Of a stretch of DNA of 64,000 nucleotides, positions 45,387 through 56,647 are shown piece after piece. The DNA is taken from positions 54,429,257-54,493,256 of the forward strand of contig BTRK01000006.1 in NCBI GenBank assembly GCA_036245805.1. The letters run 5' to 3'. Each line of letters begins with the position of its first letter. The first letter of the stretch is position 1. Under the pieces are notes generated by a model. It saw nothing but the letters and a program-made list of their open reading frames with translations, did not search any database and had not been told where the DNA came from. The translations under genes were made by a program, and so were the position numbers. The stretch comes from Pristionchus mayeri (Eukaryota > Nematoda > Chromadorea > Rhabditida > Neodiplogasteridae).

Positions 45387-46182
45387 CAAATGCAAGGCGG
45401 AGATTCCGGGAGTCTACATGTCTCAGTTGTACATTGATTCATCATGGCGATTCAGACACGAGGGTGTACCACCCAGTTGGGTCATCGTCTCATCCTCCCG
45501 CAAAAGCCAGTTACTCAGTCCTCATTCGGTAGTCCTTCACCCGCTCAGACATGACGAGGATCGTCGGTCGTTCCCGACAATCCTTCTGTTTCTTTTCCTT
45601 CGTTTACCATTATTACTTCACGGCGACGTCTCCATTCTCCCCTATTTTCAGGACCGCAAAAGTTCCAGCTAGCTGCTCAGTGTGTCGTCTCACGAGAGGC
45701 GGGCACAAATCTCTTGTACTGTTCATCTTCCACGAATCTAGAATTGAATGGTTGACGATCATCGGGAGGAATGGATGACCTTGTAGATCAAGTCTTCCTC
45801 ATGAGGATCACTTCTCGCTAACCAAGGGAAGATTGTGGCAGAGTGCCCTACTGATTAGATTGTCCCTCTGACCTCGTCCAAAGTTGAAACTGTATTGGAT
45901 AGACAGATAGACAGGTAGACAATTAACGAAAACGAGGGTAAGGTAAGTCAAATTATGCTTTCTTTGCACACAGCTTCCTAATTCCCCTATTGCCTCTTTC
46001 ATTGCAGAACTTCCCTCTCGTTCATTCCAGTCGCCTCTTCTATCTACGGGCGAGCTGCCTCTTCTCGGGAAGGTACCTACTTCGACAATCTCTGAGCAAG
46101 GGCGCCATCCGCCACATGGGCTTCTTATTTTTTCGTGTTATGTTGTATGTTGCTGCTTCCATCGTATATTGTAAGCCAATCA
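45387..46182. other. Gene-free
   Basis: No gene, RNA or clear repeat recognised. Confidence 0.35.
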
Positions 46183-46299
46183 AACGGCCATTTCTGGCCG
46201 ATAAAGCACCAATACCTCTTAGTCCCATTTTGTGTACAAAATGCAGGTTATCCCGTAGTAACGCAAGGAGTAGAACGACTAGAGTACGAAGGGATAACG

Positions 46300-48085
46300 C
46301 CCTTCAAACATACCTGAACAGCGTCTATTCCAACGCAGTTGCCGAACACCGACATCAGTCGCTTCTCTCTGCAGGGATCCGAGCCTGCATCAATAAGCGA
46401 ATTTTGATCAACATTTTGAAAGCTGGAAAGAGAATCCCTTTGAAATCGTACAGATTCGTCATATTTTATTAGGTTGGTGAAAAAGTAATGTTAGATTTGG
46501 ATCATGGTTTTTGAACCCCGATAAAATCCTTTTCGTTAAAGATCTTAAGCTAATTCGATGGCATATATTAGGGGTTGACTTGGCCAATGTACGCATATGT
46601 TCGAATTGCATAATGCTTTTTCGGTATCCTGGAAAATGAAGTTTTGTCAAATGTGAAATTTTCGCACTTCTCTAAAAAAAATTGTTGGCTCTCGTATTTT
46701 GAGGGAAAAAATAGCCGTTCATTCTTACATAGTGAACTATGAAGCCCATAGGCAGTTCTTTCGAAAATCAGGTCTATGGCCGTTCAAGCCTCAATATAGC
46801 GCGATTTACACACCATTGAATCCAACCCTGGCCAAGGTAACACTTCACTAATGATAATAATTCCTGCTTCGAGGATTATTCAGACTGGCTTCTAAATACG
46901 TGCGCTTGTATTGTACACTATGTTGCTACATAATGCATGAAAATATTTTAACTCATGCCTTTTCTACTTCTAGAACAATTAGATTTTCATTATCGTTGAA
47001 TTAAGGTCAACATAGTCAAAAAGTTGACTTTTGGTGTACTTTGAATGAATGCATTTTCTCACAATGGAGTTAACCCCTGAGCTAGCCCTGACGAATACTG
47101 ATATATAAAGAGTAGCTTTAGCAGTTAACTACAAAAGTTAGGACTTTCTGCAAAAGCTGGAAACATAGAGTTTTGAAATATTCGAATTTCGATGATCAAA
47201 TTTCATTGACAGGACGATCAATTGTACATGTTTTTGGTAGAATCAATGTATGCCCTCATTGATATATTTTTAAGTTAACAGTGGAAGGTGCTTTTCAGTT
47301 TACTATATTTGAAATCAATACATCAATTGTTACGGATACACGGTAAAAACACACATTTTTATTAATGTTCAGTTATTGTCAAGTTCATAAACGAGTGTAT
47401 TTTCTAACAGACATTTCGCAGCAGACCTGATTCAAATGTTGTATTGTGATATACTTAGGTCGCACTTTGCGGCTGTGGCATAATATTTGCCCTATCATGG
47501 CGATCCATGGATTGCTGGGCAAACGTGTATTCAGGTCCAATCTCTGTTGATGTACCCTTGTCATCATTCTGTGACCTCAATACCAATTGGATAGGCTTGG
47601 ACCAATGTGAGATAGAAAGAGTATCCATGCACTCAACGAGCATGAATAACAATATGATAATCAGGCGTACGCAAAATACGAGGCAATCAGATAATCACAA
47701 ATTTGAAAATATAACATTACTTTCTCACCAACCTGATACATTTATGGACAGACCGCGAAAAATGGACGAACCTTTCAATGGACAGAGTCCATTCGTGGAG
47801 AAGAGACCGAGATTTCGAGTCTCCTAGAAACAGCTGACGTTCGAGCCGGCGGCATTCACATAGTCAACTGAAAATATGCTCGTCATCTCAAAAACAACCA
47901 TTCTACTCACATGAATGTTGCGCTTTGTCCTCGGTCGTTGCGGGTTTCTTCAGTCGTGGTTGTCGTCATAGTTGTAGTAGACGTCGAGGGTACCTCGGTG
48001 GTAGTGGTCGTCATAGAATCGTCGGGACTGTGGTTGTAGTTGAGGTCGAAGGCGTAGTCGTCGTGAATTGTTTCGCACATGTGAT
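46300..48085 (-). pseudogene. Partial duplicate of the mucin-like gene, split by a transposon
   Basis: 46,310-46,460 matches intron DNA at 50,925-51,070 (CAGCGTC..TTCC.ACGCAGTT, GGATCCGAGCCTGCATCA). 47,760-47,880 matches exon 3 at 51,145-51,244 (AACCTTTCAA.GG.CAGAGTCC, CAGCTGACGTTCGAGCCGG). 47,900-48,080 matches the 3' end of exon 2. In the true gene these blocks lie next to each other in the same order; here a 1,268-bp element separates them. Altered splice and coding positions make it a pseudogene. It lies 350 bp beyond the stop of the intact gene. Confidence 0.75.
46469..47736 (-). mobile_element. 1,268-bp TA-type element, third of three relatives
   Basis: Ends TTAGGTTGGTGAAAAAGTAA and the complement of TTACTTTCTCACCAACCTGA; TA at 46,467-46,468 and 47,737-47,738. 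On the minus strand GTTGAGTGCATGGATACTCTTTCTATC aligns with its relatives. A remnant open frame (VECMDTLSISHW) is shared in part with the element at 44,121 (VEGLNTLSITH). No transposase catalytic motif is visible. Confidence 0.8.
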
Positions 48086-48430
48086 CGTGATTCGAGCACT
48101 AACCTGTTGTTAAAGTAATCACAGATTGAGTCGTGGCGTTCGGGCCGAATCTTGGGTGTATTTCGTCATTGTGGCATCTTGAGTAAATGGGCGAAAAGTC
48201 GCGTGTCTCGAAAAATGTTTTATCATCATTGTTTCCTGGAAGATGTTTGTAAAAATATAGATAAAAACTGTGTCACTTCTGCAGAAAATAATGTATGATA
48301 TATAACATCGTTTATTATTGCTTTCCGAGCAGTACATATACAAACGATTCGTGAATGATGATTAAGATACAATTAATGCTCAAAAGCAATGACGAGAGTA
48401 TGCTGAATGTAAGTGAGATGACTAGTTAGG

Positions 48431-51400
48431 CTACACGGGAGTGACCAGTACTCTGGGGAGTACCATGTAGTCTTCGTACAATAGCAGGGGTCCTGTAGGC
48501 ACATCATAAGGCTCGGCGCCATCCCAGTTGAACCAATTGGATCTGGAAAAGAACACGTTTACTACCGTCAAAAATTGACACAACGTCGTTAAATTACTAG
48601 AGTTCGTAATTCGGGCCTTCGTCTCTTCATTTTACACACTCTCTAGACTGGTCGAGCGGAGAGAGAGTGTGTAAAATGAAGAGACCGTGGTATCGTTTCT
48701 CGAACGCTAAAAATTACCCGGTTTTGTAAGCTTCGCCGAAGGGCGTTGTGACTGATCCGACATCCCATCCAATGCACCTCCAGCCGCCACTTCCCTTGAC
48801 GAGCATCGAGTGGGGCCCGCACGGAGCTGCGCCCATGCTGAAACATTAGTATTTATAAGTAATTATATGTTTCTGTCCTGGAAGTGAATGAGGGATAACT
48901 TCGTCAAAGTCGTACGGTTTCTAATTGTGAGAATGAATCTCTAGAATCTATGACTCGTAGATAAATAATATGAATGTATACTTCGCAGCCAAATCATTCG
49001 ATCAAAAAAGAATTTGGAAGCTCTTTTCATCCTCTTTCGAATGAGCCTCCGTGACCCTAGAAAATCCATCTCTAAGTAGGTCAGCATACAAGTTTCATAG
49101 AGCGACTTGACTTAGAAAACTATAAAACTCGTATGCTGACCTACTCAGAAAAGGAATTTCCAGGGTCACGGAGGCTCATTCGAAAGAGGATGAAAAGAGC
49201 TTCCAAATTCAATTTTGATCGAGTGATTTGGTTGGGAATGAAGATTGTGTTTCTTCGAATTCGAAGCGCGCATGGCTGGCAATTCTTTCTGCGTTCTCTC
49301 ATCCCTATCCCTCCCCTCCCTCCACCCGTCTCTCACCCGGCGTGACTAGAGAGCACTCTAAATACGTGAAAGCCCCATTTCTTCCTCTGCAGACTTCGGC
49401 GAAGCCCTTCCCGATCGTTTCAAGAATTGAAAAGACAATGAAGAAATAGGCTCCGCCCCTCTTTCTCTCGTCTCGCTTTTTGGGTCTTTCACGTTATGAT
49501 CAATTCGCCCACATTTTGGGTCATAACTTGGCTCAAACATTAGATATCAACCTAATTCAAAATGCATGGTCCTATTTAGCCCCATACGAACACATTAACA
49601 ACACAATTAGACCTGTGTGACGATTTCGGGTAACCACCTTGTGGTCCCTATCTTTAGTTGTTCATCACTTTGAGGACTTTGAGGGAGTGAGAGAATGAGG
49701 AAACATACAAAATTCTGACCTGATCGCAGTTGACGTGTTCCCCATTCTTATACGTTGGCATCACCGGGCAGTATAAGAGTTGCTGAAAGATAGATAATCC
49801 CACTTCGACTCAGATGTAGGAATGATTACCCGCTCTCTTCATTCGACATGCACTCTCTCTTGCCGAACGTCGACAGAAATCTTGGACTCTATTCAGACGC
49901 ACATGATCTTGACACGCTCACTAGGGTAAGGTTGTTCGACCAGCAGGTAGAAATCATCAGTCCATCCCCTTCAGAGTTGGCAGAGTCGCGGAATCCAAGT
50001 AACTGCAAAGAAATTAATATCACCTTTTACTTATGGACAGTTTTCACACTTTACACCTCTATTTAGAAACCACTTTTGAGACCTTTGAAGGTACTCTTTC
50101 TAGTGCACGAGGTCGGATGATCACCGTCAATGATTCAGTATTTGCAATGAACATATTTTCGTATTGTGAGAATTTGCATTGACTGCATCAAAGCTGGCAT
50201 GGCGTCACGGTTCTCATCCGACCTAGTGCCAGTCACCGTACGTTGTCCGTGAATCGTCCCGTCAGAGGGCATTCGGCGCGCATTTCCCTCCGACCTTGTA
50301 TACCAATCCGCTTGAGCAGGTGTTCCTTAATTAAAGCGTGCTTCCAGTGTTCCGAAAATGCATACTAATCTGGTTCGAGACAGCAGTGCGATAGTTTGAA
50401 ATTAAGAGATTTAGCAAATGGGGCCAACTAACGTGAATGTGAATTTGAAGTCGCCGGCAGCTGTCGGTATCTCCTTGTCGGCGTACATGGCTTCCTGAGA
50501 AATTCATGATGATTTCGGTATTAGAGCCCCTTTTAATTCCTCACGTTCTGTTGACATACTGAAGTGCGAGAGTGTTTCGATTGAAGAAGCCGTTGTATCG
50601 AATACTATTTGCTAGTTGGCATGGGAAACACATTGACAGATATTACCCAAGGCACGCAGAGTGTGTTTCCGTACATGAGGCTGGAGATGCACCTCGTGTC
50701 AACCGTTAAGTATTCAAATATTATTCAACTTCCTTAAGAAAGCACCAGCAGGATCTTCCGGAGCAGTCGTCTCTCTTCAGTTTGCAAGCTCTCTTGTCTC
50801 TCTGGCCGGCGAGAGAGCGTGCAAACTGAAGAGAGTCAGACCATTGCTCATCTTCCGAGTACATAAAATGACTCCCTTATTACGCGTGTTCTCTCACCGA
50901 AACGAACGCCTCTCGCAATGTGCCTTAGAAGATACCTGCACAGCGTCGCTTCCTACGCAGTTTCCGAATACCGACACCAGTCCTCGATCTTTGCATGGAT
51001 CCGAGCCTGCATCAGTTGTCGATTTATTATGATATTTTGCAATTGATTACAAATTTGAAAAGGCCGGTAAAGGAACCATTTTTGAAAACTTTAACCCTCC
51101 CCTCATTAGGTTACGTACTTCGATACAAATCATGAACAATGTACGAACCTTTCAAAGGGCAGAGTCCATTCGTAGAGAAGCGACCGTTTGAGCGAGTCTC
51201 GTAGAAGCAGCTGACGTTCGAGCCGGTGATATTCTCGAAACTGACTGAAAGCATACGTTCCTCCCGTCAAAAAATAACCTCTTCTCACATGAATACAGCG
51301 CGTTCTCCTCAGTCGTCGTCGGATCTTCAGTCGTGGTTGTCGTCGTAGTCGCAGTAGACGTCGAGGGTGGCTCGGTGGTCGTGGTCGTGCTAAAAGTCGT

Positions 51401-54240
51401 CGGGACCTCGGTCGTCGTTGGCTCTTCAATCGTGGTTGTCGTCGTAGCCGTAGTAGACGTCGAGGGTGGCTCGGTGGTCGTGGTCGTGCTAGAGGTCGTC
51501 GAGACCTCGGTCGTCGTTGGCTCTTCATTCGTGGTTGTCGTCGTAGCCGTAGTAGACGTCGAGGGTGGCTCGGTGGTCGTGGTCGTGCTAGAGGTCGTCG
51601 AGACCTCGGTCGTCGTGGGCTCCTTGGTAGTCGTTGTAGTTGTGGCTGTGGTAGACGTTGTCGGTTCCTCGGTCGTGATTGGCTTAGTATTCGTCGATGA
51701 AGTCGTAGTTGTAAGATTCGTCGGGACCTTGGTGGTTGTTGGCGTTGTAGTATTCGGTTTATCAGACGTCGAAGCTGTAGTTGACGCCGTGATGGTGCTG
51801 CTCAACACAGTTGACGTTGACGGCGTGGACGAACCACTGCTCTTGGATGGATCAGAGGTAGTCGTCGTTGGGGTAGAGATGGTGCTCGCCGACGGCATCG
51901 TCATAGCACTGGTGGTACTCGTCGAAGAACTGACCGAGGTCGGCACAGGAGTGGACGAAGAAGGAGCTGCTGAAGTCGTCGAGGGTGAGGTATTGTGTGG
52001 CGTCGAGGTGCTACTGATAGTCGTGGATTCAGAAGCTGTCGTTGTCGTTGAACTTCCAGTGGTACTCGTGGAAGCAGGTGCGCTGGCAGTCATTGTATTC
52101 GGAGTAGTGAATGTTGTCGTAGAATCCGTGTTAGAAGCCATTGAAATGATAGTAGACGAGGACGTAATAGTTGTGGAGATCCATGTTGCAGATAGAGTGA
52201 TTGGGGACATCGACGAGGAAGGAATGGTCGTCGGTGAATTCTCATTACTGGTCAAGGTCGATGATAAAGTCGAGCCATCAGGTGATTCGGAAACAGTCGT
52301 CGATGAGCTCATCGCTGTTGACTTCGTCTCTCCCATCGACGATGACGTCATCAGACCAGTTCCCGAGACGGAAGATGAAGTTGCAGCTGCAACAGTCTCC
52401 GTTGATTCACTGCTCATTCTGCTCTCGCTAGCCGTCGAAGCCGTTCTTGTCTCCAGAGACGTGGTGACAGTCATCGTCGACTGAGACTTGACATCTTCCA
52501 CTTCCGTGTTCGTCCAGTCAGACTTCATTGGCGTTGTCCAGGTAGCTTGGCTTGCCGGCTCACTGCGTTCATCCGTCGCGAATTGTCCTGACGTTTGCAT
52601 GGCTACGGGGAGACTCGGGGAGGGAGAGCCCGTATGTGTGGGAGGCGAAGGAGCTTCTGAGGTTGCGTCGGGCGAAGCGATGGGGAATGCATCCGAAGGC
52701 TCAGCCGCGCCCGTCGAGGGATCGAGCGAGGCGACCGGCATCCTATCGTGCAGCTTCGTGCTTGCGGGACACTTGCCGAAGTCCGAGGAGGAGCGAGCGA
52801 AGGAGGCGGCGGTCGATGAGGGGACGAAGGGAGCTGAGAGCAGCTCGCAGCCATCAGAGCTCACTCGGAAGCCTGCACAACTCGGGAGCTGCAATGAGCC
52901 ATCTCGGATTGTGCATCTCCATTTCGGCAAATGTACGTTCGTTATGTGAAATTGGATTGACACACTCATCCTACAACTGCTCACTAATTCTACGATTATT
53001 TGCAAACGATCCCATATATAGATAACTGTGGAAAAACATATTTTGATAATCTTGCGATGCAAAAATTCACCATTTGAAAGATCCATTATATATTTTCAAT
53101 TTTTATGAAAGCTATGTTTATTCACACAAACCAGCAACTAAAATATCGCTCCCGAAATGTCGCTGCACCGGTGAGACTCATGAGGCATGTGAGCAAAACG
53201 TATATTTATAAGAAAAGACATGGAATCATAGTTGCCCAACACTGGCGGCGAGGTGTTTTCAGACCATGACCCCCTATTCATGGTTAAGCACTTCCCCCCT
53301 CAAATAGAGGGGGAACTGCTTAACCATGAATAGGGGGGTCATGGTCAAAATCAATTGGTAGGTCGATGGTAGGTCAAGACTAGGTACCGTACCCAATCGA
53401 TAGTACAGTACCCCCAGATACCGCTTACCACTACCGTAACCCACGAGTATCGCAAACTAAACTTAAAAAGTCCTGGAACCGTGGGCAATCGATTATACGG
53501 TACCCAAGTAACTACCGTAACCCAGTTCCTTGGGTCAAACATTTTTCTAAAAATCCCAAATATTTTTCAAAAAATCCCAAATTGATCATAAAATGATTCT
53601 ACAGTAATTAAACATACAGAAGGATACCTTAAAATAACTTTATGCGGAATTTTGGATTTTTAGAAAAATGTTTGACCCAAGGAACCGGATCTGACCCAAG
53701 GAACTGGGTTACGGTAGTTACTTGAGTACTGTATAATCGATTGCGCACGGTACCAGGACTTTTTAAAAATAAAGTTAGTTTGCGATAATTGTGGGTTACG
53801 GTAGTGGTATACGGTATCTGGGGGTACTGTACTATCGATTGGGTACGGTACCTAGTCTTGACCTACCATCGACCTACCAATTGATTTTGACCATGACCCC
53901 CCTATTCATGGTTAAGCACTTCCCCCCTCAAATAGAGGGGTGAAGTGCTTAACCATGTATAGGGGGTCATGGGGGTCGCCGCCGGCGTGGGCAACTATGC
54001 ATGGAATACGTGAGTTCGTGCAATTGCATACAATGCTTTTAATGGAGTTTTTACACATCGCCCAAGCCTACTCAACAATATGTCTTTAAATCAACCTACC
54101 GCTTCGCAGTCCCTCGAGCACTGTCTGATTAGACCGGAGGGTAGTGAGGAGAGGGTGATATTGGTGGAATCCTGGCGGGCGTAGACTGTCGACTCACCGA
54201 CTTCATACTTACTAGCAAAGAGAAGGAGAATCAGCCACAT
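48431..54240 (-). CDS. Secreted mucin-like protein with PAN-like motif, 10 exons
   Basis: Exons (minus strand): 54,240-54,100; 52,888-51,289; 51,244-51,145; 50,692-50,647; 50,494-50,433; 50,325-50,295; 50,002-49,922; 49,782-49,754; 48,837-48,718; 48,542-48,431. The lengths join in frame to 773 residues. MWLILLLFA looks like a secretion signal. Residues 41-61 (CSRDCEALPSCAGFRVSSDG, then C) resemble a PAN/apple motif cut by an intron. Residues ~100-575 form a Ser/Thr/Pro stalk for O-glycosylation that ends in ~33-residue repeats (TTTEVSTTSSTTTTTEPPST). The last ~190 residues are Cys/Trp-rich (NVSCFYETRSNGRFSTNGLC; GSGGWRCIGWDVGSVTTPFG) and match no family I know. It is likely a glycosylated surface or secreted protein. 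Least certain: exon 4 acceptor, the exon 6 donor (50,304 also keeps frame) and the exon 8 donor. Confidence 0.75.
48600..48708. repeat. Hairpin element family A, copy 3
   Basis: CGTCTCTTCATTTTACACAC, CTCTCTAGACTGGTCGAGCGG loop region, then GAGAGTGTGTAAAATGAAGA and GACCGTGGTATCGTTTCTCG. The inner stem is perfect over about 22 pairs. It lies in the last intron of the mucin-like gene, ten bases from exon 9. Confidence 0.8.
48989..49231. mobile_element. 243-bp fold-back element in an intron
   Basis: Long arms CCAAATCATTCGATC..., GAAGCTCTTTTCATCCTC, CGAATGAGCCTCCGTGACCC and AGTAGGTCAGCATAC return as complements. The centre is near 49,110. It is in intron 8 of the mucin-like gene. Non-coding. Confidence 0.8.
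50755..50858. repeat. Hairpin element family A, copy 4 (second subfamily)
   Basis: GTCTCTCTTCAGTTTGCAAG, loop TCTCTCTGGCCGGC, GAGAGCGTGCAAACTGAAGA, ending GTCAGACCATTGCTC. This subfamily has CAGTCGTCTC-type and CAGACCATTGCTC-type ends in place of TTCGAGAAACGATA. It lies in intron 3 of the mucin-like gene. Confidence 0.75.
53229..54000. mobile_element. ~770-bp palindrome with terminal hairpins and TACNGTA motifs
   Basis: The outer ends TAGTTGCCCAACACTGGCGG and CGCCGCCGGCGTGGGCAACTA pair imperfectly. Each arm begins with its own hairpin (CCATGACCCCCTATTCATGG with its complement, at 53,264-53,345 and 53,889-53,970). The arms then carry TAGGTACCGTACCCAATCGA, TACAGTACCCCC and ACTACCGTAACCCA in mirror order. 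It fills intron 1 of the mucin-like gene. The TACNGTA vocabulary is that of the satellite at 6-24 kb. Confidence 0.8.
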
Positions 54241-54506
54241 CCTGGGGATGCAGACTGAAGGAGTGGCCAGATTTCCCAGCGAAACGCCCCTCCATTCTCC
54301 ATTGTCTCCATAGCAATCGAGTGACAGGCCGATCAAAAGCTCCGCCGTTATCGGCCATATTAAGGGAAGAGACGGAGAATTGGAGATACTTCCCAATGAG
54401 GAAATCAAGAAAGCACTTGTATGAAAGAGAAACGGTTTGGAAATTTCGAGAAGTATCTGATGATTGCCGTTTGTGCAAATCTACTTCTACGGCCGAAAAA
54501 TTAAGA

Positions 54507-55681
54507 TCAAACTGTCCATCTGTTTTTGGTATGTGTCCGGAGCGACCCTACAGTTGCTGGCTGACCAGGAAAGCAGTACCAATACCAGACGGTGAACAAC
54601 ACACCGACAGGGACGACTGGAAATCCACTTACTGAAAGAAACGAGATGATTTTGTTCAAACTTAGCGGAAAAAAGTTCGCCATGGAACTGAACTGAAAAC
54701 GCCTTGAACCATTTTCAATTTGCGAGCTCAGTAGGAGTCACTCATCGTACGTTTTCCCCTATCTCTAACCATAATTACTCACCTCGAAGTTGAAGCCACC
54801 CGGTGTGTTCACCATCAGAATTAAGAATGTAAAATGCGATTCTGGGGAGGGGGGGGGGGGCTCTCAGGCATGCATCAATTTCTCTTAGAACATCTTAGGG
54901 TCGACTACATAAATTCAACAAATCGACAATTTTTCCTCGAAGGAATCTCATTTTCCTCTCTCATTCCGACATTATCAAAAAAGTCGGTATGGTATCCGGT
55001 ATCGCGTCAGTTTTGTGTTTTGATTACAATTTGAGTCAGTTCGACCTCGGGTTTTCCGGAATTCTCGAAAATTGTGCGATTCTAGGCGAACGCACTGATA
55101 TCTTTCAAAACAACTAATATTTCTGGAATGTCATCAAATTAAACATAGTAGATCATCACGATTCAGCAATTGACTTACTCATTGTCATCACACGTCAATT
55201 ATCATCAAACTGTTGTTGCGATGACTCATTCTCATTTAACCAAATACTACTGATTTATATCCCTGAATAATCTGATTAGTCGAATATTTACGACCAATCG
55301 AATCTCAAATATGGTGAATCAGGTTCTGGCATCAGTGTGGTGCAGATCCGTGTGGTTAGGTAAGAACTTCGTTCTTGCATTGTCACTGCTTCTCAATGGC
55401 ATTTTAGCGGCAATTTCTTATCCGAGCTATACCATTCCGGAGAAATCGTCTGATTCTCTTCAGTTTACGCGCTCGCTCCTATCTCTAACCGACGAGAGAG
55501 CGCGCAAACCGAAGCGAGTCAGACGATTGCTTCCATTCCGTCATCTCTGGTCGCTTCCTTCTCGCGCGCAGGATCAAATGCTACCACGCTGCTTTAGTTT
55601 ACTCACCAGCTTTCTCGCGCTGCTTGTCACGGATGTACTCCCAGTATGGGTGCAAACTAGTGTTGTTCATGACGAAATGCA
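54507..55681 (-). CDS. Candidate small membrane protein, 3 exons
   Basis: Exons (minus): 55,681-55,607; 54,841-54,779; 54,631-54,507. Splice phases fit: CTCTAG acceptor, AAAGCTG/GTGAGT donor; a long C-tract with CCCCAG acceptor, GGTGA/GTAATT donor; TTTCTTTCAG acceptor. With the first Met in exon 1 (MNNTSLHPYWEYIRDKQREK) the product has 83 residues. It has a charged N-terminus, a middle SHFTFLILMVNTPGGFNFE and a hydrophobic segment FPVVPVGVLFTVWYWYCFPG that could span a membrane. No family recognised. The size and layout recall small mitochondrial or ER membrane subunits, but this is a guess. There may be an upstream exon, since the frame is open before the Met. The first intron carries the family A hairpin at 55,432. 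Confidence 0.45.
55432..55540. repeat. Hairpin element family A, copy 5 (second subfamily)
   Basis: CCATTCCGGAGAAATCGTCT, GATTCTCTTCAGTTTACGCG, loop TCCTATCTCTAACCGAC, GAGAGCGCGCAAACCGAAGC, GAGTCAGACGATTGCTTCC. The stem has GCGCGC where other copies have GCACAC or GTGTGT, changed on both arms. Confidence 0.75.
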
Positions 55682-55689
55682 CTAGAGTG

Positions 55690-56100
55690 TGCACTGTCAT
55701 TCTTGTTGCATAATTTTGCAGCGCATTGATGCAGGCTCTTATCGAATAATCCCAAAGCTATTCAGGATACTTCACAGATTTGGTCTCTCTGCACACTCTA
55801 GTCTAGCTCGTGACGCCATAGCCTAGGATTTCCAACAATGTTCTTCAAATATTTTGATGTTTTCCTTTTCCGATGAATCGTCTGACTCTCTCCAAACCAC
55901 ACGCTCTCTCATCGATCAGTGGAGCGAGAGAGTGTATGATATGGAGAGAACGAGACCATTGCTCCATTTTCCACAGTCTTGATTCACACTAGTCTAGCTC
56001 ATGACGCCATACAATACAGTATACACAGCTGTTCTTGTTCCATAATAGTGCCGCTCTATGACGGACGTGTAGGTTCTTATCGTAGCATTCCAAATATCTC
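55690..56100. repeat. Short diverged direct repeat in non-coding DNA
   Basis: 55,690-55,835 and 55,985-56,105 share CACACT(C)TAGTCTAGCTC(A/G)TGACGCCATA, CATTCTTGTTGCATAAT-like and AGGTTCTTATCG blocks. GATGCAGGCTCTTATCG also recalls 50,990-51,015 in opposite orientation. No gene is supported here. Confidence 0.45.
55871..55975. repeat. Hairpin element family A, copy 6 (second subfamily)
   Basis: CGATGAATCGTCTGACTCTC, TCCAAACCACACGCTCTCTC, loop ATCGATCAGTGGAGC, GAGAGAGTGTATGATATGGA, GAGAACGAGACCATTGCTCC. Confidence 0.7.
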
Positions 56101-56109
56101 AGACAATAC

Positions 56110-56534
56110 GCAAATTTAGTTCACAGACACTAGAGCTGCTCCCAATGTTCGTATTATATTCGGCGCTTCAAGAGTGGGCGGTGGAATCAGAATGAATTCC
56201 GAATTTCGTATGCACCCAAGTAATTTGTTCGAGTTTCGACGAACTTCAATATCCATAAAATTGTACCCAATATGATCGATGTTGCATCAGGAACAATGGC
56301 GTTTATCGGAAATGTCACCGAAAGACGAGAGGGTATAAGGCAAATTCGAAACCAGAGAATTCGGGTGGGTGCAGGGGTGAAGTGCTTATAGAAATGTTGA
56401 TACAGAGTCATGTACAATCGAGTCAACATCAGTATCTAGTGAAAATTGTCAGCAATAGAGGGTGTACTAAGAAATATTGCAGATACGAAGACAGAAAAGG
56501 CACCGCTGGACGAACACGTATACAAGGACAATAG
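56110..56534. other. Non-coding, with one unexplained minus-strand frame
   Basis: An open minus-strand frame of 80 codons (56,429-56,187; hydrophobic near SIILGTILWILKFVE) has no homology that I recognise and no clear splice link to the exon at 55,681. I see nothing else. Confidence 0.3.
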
Positions 56535-56647
56535 TAGAGTTCGAGAAACGATAGCACGAGCTCTTCATTCTGCACACTCTCTCGCCAATCGACTGGTCTA
56601 GAGAGTGTGTACAATGAAGAGAGCGTCGTATCGTTTCTCGAACTCTA
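56535..56647. repeat. Hairpin element family A, copy 7 (best preserved)
   Basis: The ends TAGAGTTCGAGAAACGATA and TATCGTTTCTCGAACTCTA are perfect complements. The inner stem (GCTCTTCATTCTGCACACTC / GAGTGTGTACAATGAAGAGAGC) surrounds the loop TCGCCAATCGACTGGTCTA. It lies about 230 bp beyond the stop codon of the tetraspanin gene. Confidence 0.85.

Noticed and set aside
43451..45780. Short open frames of 60-85 codons
   Set aside because: They fall in dispersed repeats or in the decayed TA-type element, with no recognisable protein motif.
49720..49782. Longer version of mucin exon 8 (donor CAG/GTCAGA)
   Set aside because: It forces the next exon into a frame that loses the Cys/Trp-rich sequence continuing into the last exon; the donor at CCAAC/GTATAA restores phase. 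Kept as an alternative only.
51333..52484. 383-codon Val/Glu-rich open frame on the plus strand
   Set aside because: It is the antisense of the Ser/Thr-rich mucin exon 2; the minus-strand reading has splice sites and fits the flanking exons.
55311..55370. Plus-strand exon starting MVNQVLASVWCRSVWL with a GTAAGA donor
   Set aside because: No downstream exon on that strand could be joined; the following frame is the hairpin element.
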